64,000 nucleotides of DNA from Phoronis australis (Eukaryota; Phoronida; Phoronidae), in assembly GCA_002633005.1 (NCBI GenBank), contig NMRA01000024.1, positions 163,744 through 227,743 on the forward strand. Direction: 5' to 3'. The position numbers and the translations under genes were made by a program. Positions 48,060-59,076 of this stretch are shown piece after piece. Position 1 is the first letter of the stretch, and every line of letters starts with the position of its first letter. The notes beneath the pieces are model-generated. The model ran no database searches. It worked only from the letters and a program-made list of their open reading frames with translations, and was not told the origin of the DNA.

Positions 48060-48328
48060 AGAAAGCAAAGTACATTTAGCGTCGAGAAGGTTCGTAGAGG
48101 GATCAAAATATGTGTTTCCGGAGGCTGCAGCAACAGCAACGTCTCGGTGTTCCGAAGGACACCAAAGTTGCGCAGAAGTGGCATCGCTTCATGCGCCGAA
48201 CGAGAGTGTGGGACGTCATCGTGGACCAAGCGATTCGGTCCGGGGCCACTCTGTGTTCTGCCCACTTTGAGGACTCGTGTTTTGACTCCAGTCACAGGAG
48301 ACGTTACGATGAAGGCCTGGTTCAATAA
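48060..48328 (+). pseudogene. THAP-domain relic with a frameshift
   Basis: One frame reads KICVSGGCSNSNVSVF, the first two zinc-ligand Cys and the start of the domain. The next frame continues PKDTKVAQKWHRFMRRTRVW and LCSAHFEDSCFD, the remaining Cys and His. The shift occurs at about 48150-48156, near the conserved FPKD. No ATG is evident upstream in the first frame, and no tail beyond 48328 is recognisable. This is a transposon-derived relic, not a working gene. Confidence 0.6.
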
Positions 48329-48335
48329 GGGACAA

Positions 48336-48610
48336 TATTTATCATTCAGAAACATCAGCTCTTAATTCAGGGTCGTCTGTTGGATGACTGGGTTGACTCG
48401 CCGAGCCCGAGGCCGCTTCTCTCGCGAGAGGATCCAGTTCGTAAGGCTCGAAGTAGAAAAGTACGCTGCCTGAAGCACATTAAACTCATTCTCGCTTTCG
48501 TACAACCCCATTTCCTCATCTTGACCACCATTCCGATACGTTTCTTCATAGTATTCGTTCAATTCTTGCTCATAATCGTCGTCGCTTTCAAATTCCCTGC
48601 TCTCCGCCAT
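48336..48610 (-). pseudogene. Acidic N-terminal fragment of a transposon protein, frameshifted
   Basis: From ATG at 48610 the minus strand reads MAESREFESDDDYEQELNEY, then further acidic residues, to about 48455. Another frame then continues FYFEPYELDPLAREAASGSA and ends VSE near 48336. Acidic leaders followed by a YxFEPxE motif occur in transposon-linked proteins related to the P2X7 C-terminal domain, which I recall only loosely. It converges on the THAP relic and their ends nearly meet, consistent with internal deletion of a two-gene element. Confidence 0.35.
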
Positions 48611-48657
48611 TGTTCAATGCTAGTCACTGATCTCTTGTGTTCAACCCATGGCGTCAC

Positions 48658-51239
48658 ATGGCGGGAAATGTGAAAATTGGCAAAATTGAAAGAAAAATCA
48701 AAATTTCGAGCTAATTACACAAAATAAACATGGGTTTAGCTAAATTTTACGTCATACATTTAGTCTTTGGCCACCGGTGATTCAAAATGTGCAAAAATCC
48801 ATGGTGTGTACTGTTTAATACTCATGTCTACTTGCTACACTAAACATGTCACAGCGAACACGTTTCATTAGTCCAAGTTTATTCTCTATTATATACAAAA
48901 GTTCAAATATGGCGATAGCCAAACTTAAGTTTTGGAATCTCTGGACAATTTTGGTTGCGCTGACTACATAACTATTCTAACTTTTTATCAATCATCAAAA
49001 ATGAAGAGTGGGCACAAGTTAACTATAACTGTTTCCTAGTAAAAAGTCTGGTTAAACGAGATTGAAAAAATATTAAAATAAATAATCCAAGTGATAGTGT
49101 TAACTCTGATCAGCGTTTGTAAATCCACCGAGTATATCAATACGCACGGTCGTTTATCTTCAATCGTACCTAATGTTAGTAGTTTTTAACTTATTAGATC
49201 ATCGATTTTTAAAAATCGAAAGCGTTATTTGGTAGTTTTTCCAGTTGGACACCGCTGTGATGTTCGTTTTTAACGAACATTATTGGTTAATGCATTTTGA
49301 AAATTCATCATTATGTACAGGCAGAGATGTTTACTAGAGTTTACGGTCGGGTTATTACACAGAATTGGGCCTTGCTTGCACCGGACAATGCGGTCACCAT
49401 AATTATATCGGACTCCTGCGCCTCGCTCTCTTTGATCCTGGTAACAGCCGCTCCCAAGGATGAGCAGTGAAAATTCCCGCATATCTTTAGAGAAGCGTGC
49501 CTTCCTCATAAGCGTATTATTCACGGTACGATGGGTCTTCATTGGGAAACGTGCGCGGTGGTCACGACGGTTGCATTGTGCATAATTATTCCGAAATGTA
49601 CGCACATCACGAAGTTCTGTCAACCAAGTTTTATGCCCAATGTGAGCCCGCCCATTGCATTGTTACTGTTGTTAAGACGGACCTGCCATGTGTCCAAGCA
49701 CAAAATAGAGTAAAGCGTCGACCTTGGTGAATTGCACACTATTAACTTCGATCAAAATGTCTCACCCTCATTTCACGAAATTTCTCAATACCAAAATTTT
49801 AAAGACCTAATTCGACCAAAGCTAAAATCGAAATTTAGTAGGCTTAAGACTGGACTTTTAATTTAAATGACGGCTAGCATCACTGTAAACACTTAAGGAA
49901 CAAACTTCGGTGATATCTTTCACAATCTAATGCCCCTAAACAATGTTAAATTGTACAGGCTTTCCTCTTTAAGAAAAAAAAATTCAAGTTCAAATCTACG
50001 GTTTTATAGATATTTGGCTAAATACTTTAAAAAGTGCTTAAAACCACCATTTACTTTGTTTTTAAATGTGATTACATTGTCAGCACCTCATTCCCTCATA
50101 GCACTGCATATCATAATCGTGAATTCAATATCCTAAAAAACGAGAAAATAAATGAACAGCGAATTCAACTGAAAGTTTCTCAGCTACGCAGACATGAGTG
50201 TGACGTACGAACGTCCCCAGCGCCATTGAGCCATGTCCCGGCACCAACACGCAAATTTCTTGTACAAATTCGTGCCATATCCTCGTCTCGCGGAAAAGTG
50301 GGAAGAGGTACAGCGTGGTCAAATACTAAGTTGTCTCAAAGACCTCAAAATTGTTATAATTTATTTGTTTGTTATGTCACTCGGTGTTTTACTACATAGC
50401 TGCACACCTGAAGAAAGGAGATTGTTCCTACACGAGCGAATCGGTATCAAGCTTTCAAACAAAAAGTTTAGTATTGTTTGCGGATGATTTAATTTGACAT
50501 CTGATCAACTTGTGGGTTGTTGTATGGAGTTTTTGACATGAAGTTGGTGATTTTAAGCTCATAAAGTAACAAGACACTTTTCATGAAACACCCCTGGTCG
50601 TATCTTCAGTGTAACCTAGCTGAACTTGATTTCCGTTTCGTTCTAAATGAGAGCTGAAAAGCAAGTATGGTGTAAAACCATGTGCAATATGTCCTATGAT
50701 TCGACGTACTGTCATCCTCGTGGATATGGCGGATGGAGGTATTGGTGTATTAGAATTTCATCACTCGAATTTAGTGGCAGTACTGTCTCGCCCCTTGCTG
50801 GTTCCCTGCGTGTCCGCTATCGGGTAGAGAATACGTAAGTATTAATTAACTTTCCTCGGGAATTTTTTTTACGCCAGTGTTTCTGATTAGCTGGTCGAAT
50901 TCTCAACAGGTAGCGCTTTACGTAATCAAACTGGAATGATTGATGGAGGAAGTGTAAATGTGGATGTAGTTTGTGGTCTGTTGTAAAAACAAATCGGTGC
51001 ATATTTCATGTTCAAGAAATGTGAATCAGAAAATTGTGGTTGTGCATTTCCGGAGTGCATTTTTCTACAGTCGTTGACTTTTGTTTACGTTGCTAACTTG
51101 TACTGTTAGTATGAATAATATACCGGTTAAATCGGCCAGATGTGTGTGCGCTGTACATGTGTGTGCTTCAAGAACGCGGCTATTAAAAATTACTGCAGAA
51201 ACAAAAGATTTGTTGTCACGTCGTTGACATGGTTAACAA
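48658..51239. other. No recognised gene
   Basis: Open frames at 49270-49623 (minus, 117 codons), 50034-50399 and 50647-50838 (plus) lack recognisable domains. The last ends next to a good splice donor (ATAC/GTAAGT at about 50834) and is rich in Cys and Trp, so an exon there cannot be excluded. Confidence 0.4.
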
Positions 51240-52080
51240 GAGGATCGTGGTGTGTTGAAAGGCGCCCCCGAATGCACCACAAACGGTGTGCTTATTTGTT
51301 TCATAAAAATGGCTACTAGATAGTGCAAAAACGTCCAATCCACCCAAAAACGGGAACATGCTATCGCTTCTTTAATAGAAACATATTTATTAAATTTCAT
51401 AAAATCTGTCAACAAACTGTAGAGAAACAAAGGAAAACGAAAAAAAAAAAAAAAAAAAAAAAAAATTGCCACTAGGAGGCACGAAGTTCGTCGGATCAGC
51501 TTGAAAGTCGTCGGCGTCTGTTGTTAGCTTCATATAAATAAACTTACTAAATTTAATGAAGATCCTTCGGTGGGTTTAGGAGATACAGCTATGGGCGCAA
51601 AACAAAACAAAACTACCCCTAGGAGACGCCACAGTAGTCGAAGTGGTCATCGTCAACTGTCCTCTTCACACTGATAACATATACGCCAATCTTCAAAATC
51701 ATCCTTAGACGTAGAATGGTTTGGTTGATTGAGGGGTGGACGCAAAAATAGTCACTAGGTGGCGCAAAATACCTCCATTCTTTTGAAAACTGGAGGATAG
51801 CGTCACCTCACCAACAGATGCCTATACTCCAAATTTTACGAAAATCCATTGAGGACCGAAGATACAGAGGTAAACGTAAAAAACTAAAATTGACACTAGG
51901 GGGCACACTGGTTGTCATATCCGTCCGAAAGTCGTCGTCGTCCGTTGTCAACATCAAATAAATACACTAGCTAAATTTAGTAAAAATTCTGCAAACGGTT
52001 TTGGAGATACAGACATGGACGGCGCCAATGTAGTCGAAGTCGTCGGAAAATCGTTGCTTTGTAGTATTACAGGAGGCGCG
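51240..52080. repeat. Diverged tandem repeat with CACTAGGKGGC motifs
   Basis: Units of roughly 130-170 bp each carry a CACTAGGNGGC-like motif (near 51472, 51618, 51757, 51894) and an associated GAAGTCGTCG-type block. TAAATTTARTRAARAT and a GAGATACAG block also recur. A pure A run lies at 51440-51465. The frame from ATG 52015 is partly made of this repeat. Confidence 0.55.
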
Positions 52081-53610
52081 AAAACACGGTATGTTGAATC
52101 TCATTCATCCGGTATGAACCATGTTCTGGTGCTAAAACACATGAACTTTCTTTACACCCATATTTGCTGTTCCAAAGCAACAAAATCGCTTTCTTATCCC
52201 GTGATTAATAGGCACCGTATACAAGAGCTGTCCAGACTTCTCCTGGCAGAAATACTGCCTTGGTCAGACTTAAACTTACCCGACAACCCAACAGTCTCGT
52301 CTAATGGAAATGGTCTGAAGCAATGACAATGAGGATTCTTAGTTGTCTTTTTCAAGCCTGCAAATCATTTACAATTAAAAAAAGCAACGAGGCGACGCCT
52401 CTATAACTGGACGCGGACTAAATCAAAGGTTGCTTTTTTACAGAATGCCCGGGTTTATTGCACCCTTAAATGGCTAAAAGCCAGCGAGGATCGTCATAAA
52501 ACTGACTGCAATATCCTAGCGTTTCCTGTTGGCATAAGCCTGGGTTCTCAGAGCCGAGTCCACCGAGTGCGATATTCCGGTTGATGACGTTTTCTGTGAT
52601 TATTTTACTATAAATGCAATGAAAATATAGTCAGAGAAAGCATCGACCGACTCCTTCAAGATCTTGATGAGAGTGAAACGTTAATACTTCGAGAAGTTGA
52701 AGTTACTACGTAATAACACCATACACGATAAATTCGGCTCAATTTGCATGAAGACGAATTTTTTTCTTCATCAAGATGTGGACATAGAATCGTGTTCCAC
52801 GCCATTTTTGTGTTGTTGTGTACATTATGAAACCGTTCAGAGATTGTTGTAGTGGGACAATGCTTCTCTACATCAACTTAGTCGACGTCTGCCCTTGATG
52901 TCTCATAAGCTGATGTAAACTCTTATTGTGTGGTACACAAAGATTATCACATTACCGATGTAGTGTGTAGGGCATATAAATACTGTCTAAAATAAATTGG
53001 AATGTCAAGGACATAAACTGGTATTTTTAACGTGTTTATAGTTTCTGAAATTGAATTCCTCATGAAAAGTGACTGTAGATTGTAGATTCCTTCTTTCGCG
53101 GAAGAAATACTAATCAGCCAAAACGCTGCAATAGGTTTTCATAACTTAACAACAATTTTGAGTCGATCTGTGTTGACATTAATGTACTCATTCAGCGTGG
53201 TGCATTACCGGCGAGTGTCTCGAGTGACATCGAGTTACGATCCTGGCGCTTAACAAAAGAAAGATTGGTGTCAGGCTTCTGAAAATCGGTGTTGTCTGGA
53301 CTAATGAGTACGTTGCAATGTAACTCCATATCAGTGGGAAATTTGATCAGTGAATGATCCTGACTGAAGGTCGAGCAACAGCCAATCACAAGGTAGCTAG
53401 CGACCGATAAACGCGCCACGCAGTGGCGAGATTGAGAATATAGTGATATTTCCGGTGGATTTCAGTCGGAATACTGGGATAACAGTTGAATTGCTTTTAT
53501 TAAAAATATAGTGTATGAGAAATAATTGTTCTAAAATGACCGAGATATGGTCCCGTAGTTCATACGATTCCTTCGATGACGACAGCACGGTCACCGGGCT
53601 TAGTTGACCA
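52081..53610. other. No recognised gene
   Basis: Unique-looking non-coding sequence up to the TTAA flanking the palindromic element; only short open frames. Confidence 0.5.
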
Positions 53611-53614
53611 TTAA

Positions 53615-55650
53615 GGTTATCTCCAACCTTATTTACTGGCCTCTATTCTAACTACTGGCCTCTATTCTAACTCGTATATCAAAAAACTAAGCTTTGTCAA
53701 CTGGTAGAAGTGCATAATTTATTTTCTGAAAAAAAAGATTAGGAAATATGAAAATATTTTTTGTATTAACGTACCGTTATTAGTTTTGCGTAAAAGCCTT
53801 TTTTAAGTCAAAATTTCATTTCTAAGAAAGGTACATTCATAGGAAAATAATCCCTCGGTCGAATTTAATGAAACTTTTTTTTAAATGCAAACTTCACCAG
53901 TTACCTCAAAAATGCTGTTAGGAATTTTCGGTTAGTCTTTTCGTTTGGGTTCTATGACAAAACAACTCGTAAAACGTAAGGTACTTTGTAAAAAACACAA
54001 GTCATATTCGTCTTTGTTACATTACGCAAAAATAGACCTTGATAGCAAAAATTCGAATAGTGTTTTTGAGACTGATGACTAAATATTAAATTTGGAAAGT
54101 TTCAGCGAAATCTACTAGCCATTTTTGAGAACTCGTGTTCCCAATTTCAAATGAAGTCGATTTGCCGAAGCCGAGAAAAAGCCGATTAAACTGGGAGAAG
54201 TGAAAATGTCTTCGCTTAATCATTCGGTAAAAGTTTGTTTTTGGTACACATAAGCTAGACAAGCCTTAAATATGTTCGCTATTTCAACATTCATTCGCAA
54301 TGTCAACTGATTTTGCAGTGCGTAATTAACTTAATTATCATTATAAACGTTACGTTCCTAGCTAATTACTGTTGTTTGCGACCATTTAACCTACATGTAC
54401 TTTTATATGTAAATAGGCCATAGTTCATTGTTAGACACATAGCCTGTACACGTCACGTGCTGGGAGTCTGATACGAAACCAAGTAAGAAATGGATAACAA
54501 AGATCGAATCGGTGGTTAAAGCATATCGTTAGCATGAGACCGAAACATTGAAATGTCAAATTATTATCAGGCAGTATCTTACTACCCACGATGCAAGTAA
54601 CAAGCTCTTAGTTAACTTCCTGTTCGTTAACCCTTGCCCTTGCCAAGATCCGATATCTAGAATCTTCTACAGCAAGTTGTGAAAAAGAGATAAATCCTCA
54701 CCCTAATTCCTTTATTTAATTAATAAGTTGTCAATTCCATGTTTCGATCTGATGCTAACGACGTACTTTAACTACCGATTCGATTTTTGTCATCCATTTC
54801 TTACTTGGTTTCGTATCCAGTGTATCAGTCTCCACCACGTGCCTTGTAGTAGGCTATGTGTATAACAATGAACTGTGACATATTTAGAAAGATAGTCGCA
54901 AATAACAGTAAAAGTTGGCTGGGAACGACACGTCTATTTGAGGTTTTAATGATAATTAAGTTAATTACGCACTGCAGAATCAATTGCGGGTGAACGTTGA
55001 AATAGCTAACATAGTTAGGGCTTGTATAGGGTATGTGTACGGAAAACAAGTTTTCACCGAATAATTAACCGAAGACTGAGGTTTTCATTCGTCCCAGTTT
55101 AATTGGCTTTTTCTCGGCTTCGGCAAATCTACTTTATTTGAAATTAGGAACACTAGTTCTGAAAAATGGTGGTTTTCGCTGAAAATTTCCAAACTCAATA
55201 TTTAGTGATCAATCTCAAAAACGCTGTTATTATTTTTGATATAAAGGTCTAGTTTTTGCGTAATGTGATAAAAACGAAATTCAATACGACTTCATTTTTT
55301 ACCAAAATACCTTACGTTTTACGAGTTGATTTGTCAGAGAAACCAAACGAACAGACTAATCGAAAATTCCTAACAGCCTTTTTGAGGTAACTGGTGAAGT
55401 TTTCATTTAAAACAGGTTTCATTAAAATCGACCGAGGGGTTATTTTCCTATGAATGTAGCTTTCTTAAAAATGAAATTTTGACTTGAAAATGTTTTTACG
55501 TAAAATTATAAACGAACATAAACACAAAAAGTATTTTATATGTCCTGGTTTTTGTTCTTTCAGAAAATATATACTTTTACTAGTTGACAAAGCTTAATTT
55601 TTTCATATACGAGTTAGAATTGAGGCCACTATATAAGGTTGAAGATAACC
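53615..55650. mobile_element. 2-kb palindromic foldback element with TTAA duplication
   Basis: TTAA stands at 53611-53614 and 55651-55654. The ends GGTTATCTCCAACCTTATTT and, in reverse complement, GGTTATCTTCAACCTTATAT match. The inverted similarity continues inward through nearly the whole element. Matching blocks include 53680-53700 with 55590-55610, 53940-53960 with 55310-55340, 54410-54500 with 54790-54860, and 54535-54575 with 54718-54760. Arms of about 950 bp therefore surround a loop of about 140 bp. No protein is encoded. A one-arm relative lies at 21600-21872. The TTAA target suggests mobilisation by a Kolobok or piggyBac-type transposase. Confidence 0.85.
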
Positions 55651-55674
55651 TTAATCAATATTTATTCTGACATG

Positions 55675-55875
55675 TATTAACAGATTGGCAATCCGTAGTA
55701 ACAGATTGGCAATCCGTATTAACCGAAGGGCAATCCGTAATTACAGATTGGCAATCCGTATTAACCGAATGGCAATCCGTAATTACAGATTGGCAATCCG
55801 TTATTACAGATTGGCAATCCGTAATTACAGATTGGCAATCCGTATTAACAGATTGATAATCCATATTAACAGATT
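55675..55875. repeat. Minisatellite, 21-bp unit AGATTGGCAATCCGTAATTAC
   Basis: About nine copies with small changes (RTTAAC or ATTAC before CAGATTGGCAATCCG). It begins about 20 bases beyond the right flank of the palindromic element. Frames stay open on both strands because the period is 21. The unit includes the small palindrome ATTGGCAAT-like core. Confidence 0.9.
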
Positions 55876-57238
55876 CAAATTTTATTTTTTCATGGCATTA
55901 ATGGGCCTTCGTAATTTTCAAATTCTTCGCCCCTAATAATGTATATGCGCACGTGCGATCAAAGAAGTCGGTCTGGCAACACTGCTTCAAATCACTGTTG
56001 TTTTGATCAACCTCAAAGGTCAAAGGTCACATTTTCCATACATGTATAATTAAATGGGCTACGTCTATGTCTTGGCCATAGACATCGCAGTATTGTGTCT
56101 ATGGTCTTGGCATACCAATAGAAGAATTGCTTTCCCGTGAGGGAGAAAAATCGACAGAGTGACGAGCAGTTGATAGAGAGTTTTTTTGAAATTTAAAACT
56201 AAAGGAAAAATGCTTGTCAGATTTGATAGGTAGATCTGTCATTGTATGACTTTTCAGATGTTTGGATTAGCCACGGTGTGGCAAAGCAAGCGTATTTCTT
56301 AACGCTTTAGAGAGTTTTGGCTGCACGTTGGCGCTAACGCGAACGTTTGAGGTTAGCATTCTTTGCTTACCACGTCATAATGTTGACTTACATTTTCGCG
56401 TCTCGCCAAACGGGGCGAAACAACGCAAAGAGAGCTGACCTCACGTAAATGCAAAATTTGAATTTTAAGTGCCAATTAATAAAAGATGGTTAGTTGTATG
56501 CACGTTTTTATGTTTTTAGAAAGTTTAGTTTTCAAGGAGATTGTGCAGCGCGTAGTGCATGTGTCTTACTCGGTTGATTGTTTGAAATATGACCTTTGTC
56601 CTGTGTCCTTCGCGTTTCTCGGATAATCACAGAAAAGTTACAGTAAATGGGTGGTAATAAGTGACATCGAAATACTCATATTTCATTGAGACTTTTCTCA
56701 AAGCCGTGAAGGTATTTGATGACTGTTGACAAGATTAGCATACGTAGTGAGACTGCATGGCGCAATTTTGTGGGTTACTAACAGCTTTCGAAATGATCCT
56801 AATACACTCTGAACCTTTCGTAGGCTTCTTGGCGTTTTGACAGAGCAGCGAGTAATCTATCAATGACTTTTAAGAACACTCTGAACACTCAGGATTTGGG
56901 ATTCAACAACTGAGTCGAGATCGCCGTAACTGTACAACCACTGTTACTGATTTCGGTTTGGTTTGCTTTCTCTGTTTGTTCCATGCGCAGCCAGTCAATC
57001 CCAAAATAATTCGCGAAGTTCGCAAACAACTAGACTTCCTGAAATGATTTTTTGACACATCATCAAAATATTAAAATTGCTTTTGAAAGTATCTTCAAGT
57101 AAAACTTTAAGTATTTAAATGTATGCTACACGAGGGGTCGCAGCTGCGCTGTTACTCAAGGGGCCTTTACTCCGGAGGCTAATTATAGTACTTCGAATAT
57201 TTTATTGTCACAGTATCGACCCATTCGGAAAGCTCCAA
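55876..57238. other. No recognised gene
   Basis: Non-coding sequence. A hairpin-like pair ATAGACATCGCAGTATTGTGTCTAT is at about 56078-56102; a similar ATAGACATCACAATACTGATGTCTCT stretch lies at 34641-34670. Confidence 0.45.
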
Positions 57239-57463
57239 CAATTTGGCGAATTGGGCAAAAAGGTCCGCCTCAGTGAAACAAAAAGTCCAAGTAAGCAAGA
57301 CAAAAGTCAACAAAACCCACGGGAACTCGGAGCGGATGTACAATTCCTCGACCTGAACCTAGTGGCCCCGTTTTTTCTTAGTCCTCGTTGTTTTCCTCCA
57401 GTAAAAGGTCCGCAAGTCGAAAAATTCGACACCTCCTATATTTTAGGGTGGGTGCGCGCATGT
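57239..57463. repeat. Repeat R2, copy 2
   Basis: Matches 1870-2081 from TTTGGCGAATTGGGCAAAAA through CAGTAAAAGGTCC to the terminal GGGTGCGCGCATG. The same frame is open in both copies (GKKVRL, KSPxKxDKS, VKGPxxEKF, YILGWVR). The left end is less clear than in copy 1. Confidence 0.6.
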
Positions 57464-57869
57464 TGATTCATCTAAAAAATTTGGGGCCCGTGTGCTGGTC
57501 CTTGGTTCCTAACCAGTGTTGCCTGGGTGACGAGACTACTAATTAACCTGTCTAACGTTGGCTAAATGGGTGAACGTTATGCCGTTAATTTACGTAAAAG
57601 TGTAAAGTAAATATTTAGAGGAGTCAGGAAAGTATTTGCGGAGTAAAGTAATTATTTAAGCCTCTAAATATTTACTTTACGCCTTTATGTAATTTAAAGG
57701 CTAATGCCACCCGATTTAATTAGTCTTTTTTACCGTCTTAATCGGTCTGGGGCCACATCGGCTCGTACACGGTCGACCTTACCTTGCCGAGAGGTGTCGC
57801 GTTAGCCTGTGAGGAAGGTGAGAAAGTCCGCAGCGACGTCAGTGGTTCGTATGCAGAGTGAATTCCGCC

Positions 57870-58334
57870 ATGGTATGGTGTGTCGTTCCTGCCTGTTTGA
57901 ACTATGAAGCGGCGAGGAAAGCGGGTACATCGTTTTTTCGATTTCCTCGAGAGCCCGAAATGCTTCAGAAGTGGCTCGCGGCAGTGAAAAATGACAAGTA
58001 CGGAGCTCAAACCAAGTACAAGGCCGTGAAACATCTCCGTGTCTGTGTCCGACATTTCGTGGACAGTGATTTCACTGACGAATTCCGGCTTGCCAAACAA
58101 CTCATGCCAGGGCAGAAAAAGCAACCGAGGCTGAAGTCAGATGCTGTGCCTAGTGTGTTGGCGTTCGGCAGGCACGAAGCAAAGAAACGTGGATCAGTTG
58201 TTTCCATTGTGGTGCAGTTAGCGCACGGACACCGTGACGGTTTTCGGAACTATCCATCTGCTCCATTGTTTGTGCACGTTCATGGCGCCTCTCTAATACT
58301 TCTTGATCAGTGTACTCTAGCTGGTTTGAACTGA
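57870..58334 (+). CDS. THAP zinc-finger protein of transposon K2
   Basis: The first ATG in a good context (CGCCATGG) opens MVWCVVPACLNYEAARKAGT, then SFFRFPREPEMLQKWLAAVK and LRVCVRHFVDSDF, and a DAVPSVL box. This is a complete THAP domain: C-x4-C, the conserved FP and W, a C-x2-H pair and the AVP box, over about 90 residues. After residue about 105 the frame runs on to 58334 without recognisable sequence, possibly past an unmarked splice donor. THAP fingers bind DNA, here probably the element's own ends. The domain is undamaged, unlike the other THAP relics in the window. Confidence 0.7.
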   Translation: MVWCVVPACLNYEAARKAGTSFFRFPREPEMLQKWLAAVKNDKYGAQTKYKAVKHLRVCVRHFVDSDFTDEFRLAKQLMPGQKKQPRLKSDAVPSVLAFGRHEAKKRGSVVSIVVQLAHGHRDGFRNYPSAPLFVHVHGASLILLDQCTLAGLN

Positions 58335-58964
58335 TATCCTGAGAAAACTAACGATCTACCTGGGAAGTCTTCGTCAGATGAGTACTCCTCCAAGTCGGGA
58401 TTGCAAGTTGCCATGTTGACGTTTATTACTAAGCGTTGTGTTTCAAAATGAATTATTCTCACCCTAACCAATACTTATATATAAAACTGAAAGAAAGTGT
58501 GTCCCATTAGATGCAATTTGTAATGCCTTTGGAGTGTTCGTGAGAGCAAATGGTTTGAGAAGCCAGCAATGAATAAATCACTGCGTTACCGGCTTTAGGT
58601 GCAATAAACTAATTTGACAGGACACCGAGGCCGTGTGAGCGCAAGCTAATTCAGTGTTTGCTGACAGAATCTGTTGTGAAACAATAACTCGATATTCCAT
58701 CCCACGGCCAGGTGTTAGGGGATCGAATCTTTATTTACTTATACATTATTCAAATAATGATTGTCAATGTACTACTTCTGCCCTGGCGGTTCTGTGGCCA
58801 AACGGGAACCTGAATTCACGGCCCCCGACGAGTAGGCCTGAGTAGATTTGCGTGGCTTCACCAAAATAATCACGTGCACATTACTTCTTTAGCTCACTAT
58901 TATAGTATTTTATTGACTTCAAGCTTAGTTTCCAACTTTGGCTGGTAAATGTTCGTGATGTATT
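58335..58964. other. Interior of K2 without recognised coding sequence
   Basis: No transposase core or further exon could be identified between the THAP frame and the tandem duplication. Confidence 0.4.
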
Positions 58965-59076
58965 CAGTCCGGTCGCGACGGGCCTGATTGGGTTCCGAGC
59001 CACTGGCCGGGATAACGAGTCAGTCCGGCCGCGACGGGCCTGATCGGGTTCCGAGACACTGGCCGGGATAACAAGC
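58965..59076. repeat. Tandem duplication of a 56-bp GC-rich unit inside K2
   Basis: Two copies start at CAGTCCGG (58965, 59021), each with GCGACGGGCCTGA and CACTGGCCGGGATAAC; they differ at a few bases. Confidence 0.85.

Larger units (their letters stand above)
47990..48657. mobile_element. THAP-bearing inverted-repeat element (internally deleted)
   Basis: CGTCATGGGTTGAACCCAAG (from 47992) is answered by CGCCATGGGTTGAACACAAG in reverse complement at about 48633-48655. The inverted repeats enclose a THAP relic read from the left and an acidic frame read from the right. Target duplication not found, so the true termini may lie further out. Confidence 0.5.

Noticed and set aside
48362-48610. 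Independent host gene for an 82-residue acidic protein
   Set aside because: It lies inside inverted repeats with a THAP relic and needs a frameshift to continue, so a transposon origin is more likely.
49270-49623. 117-codon minus-strand frame
   Set aside because: Basic composition but no recognised motif and no splice or promoter context.
55655-55936. Open frames on both strands across the 21-bp array, with repeated QSVITD and LAIRNYR peptides
   Set aside because: Expected from a stop-free repeat whose length is a multiple of three; no start context or transcript evidence.
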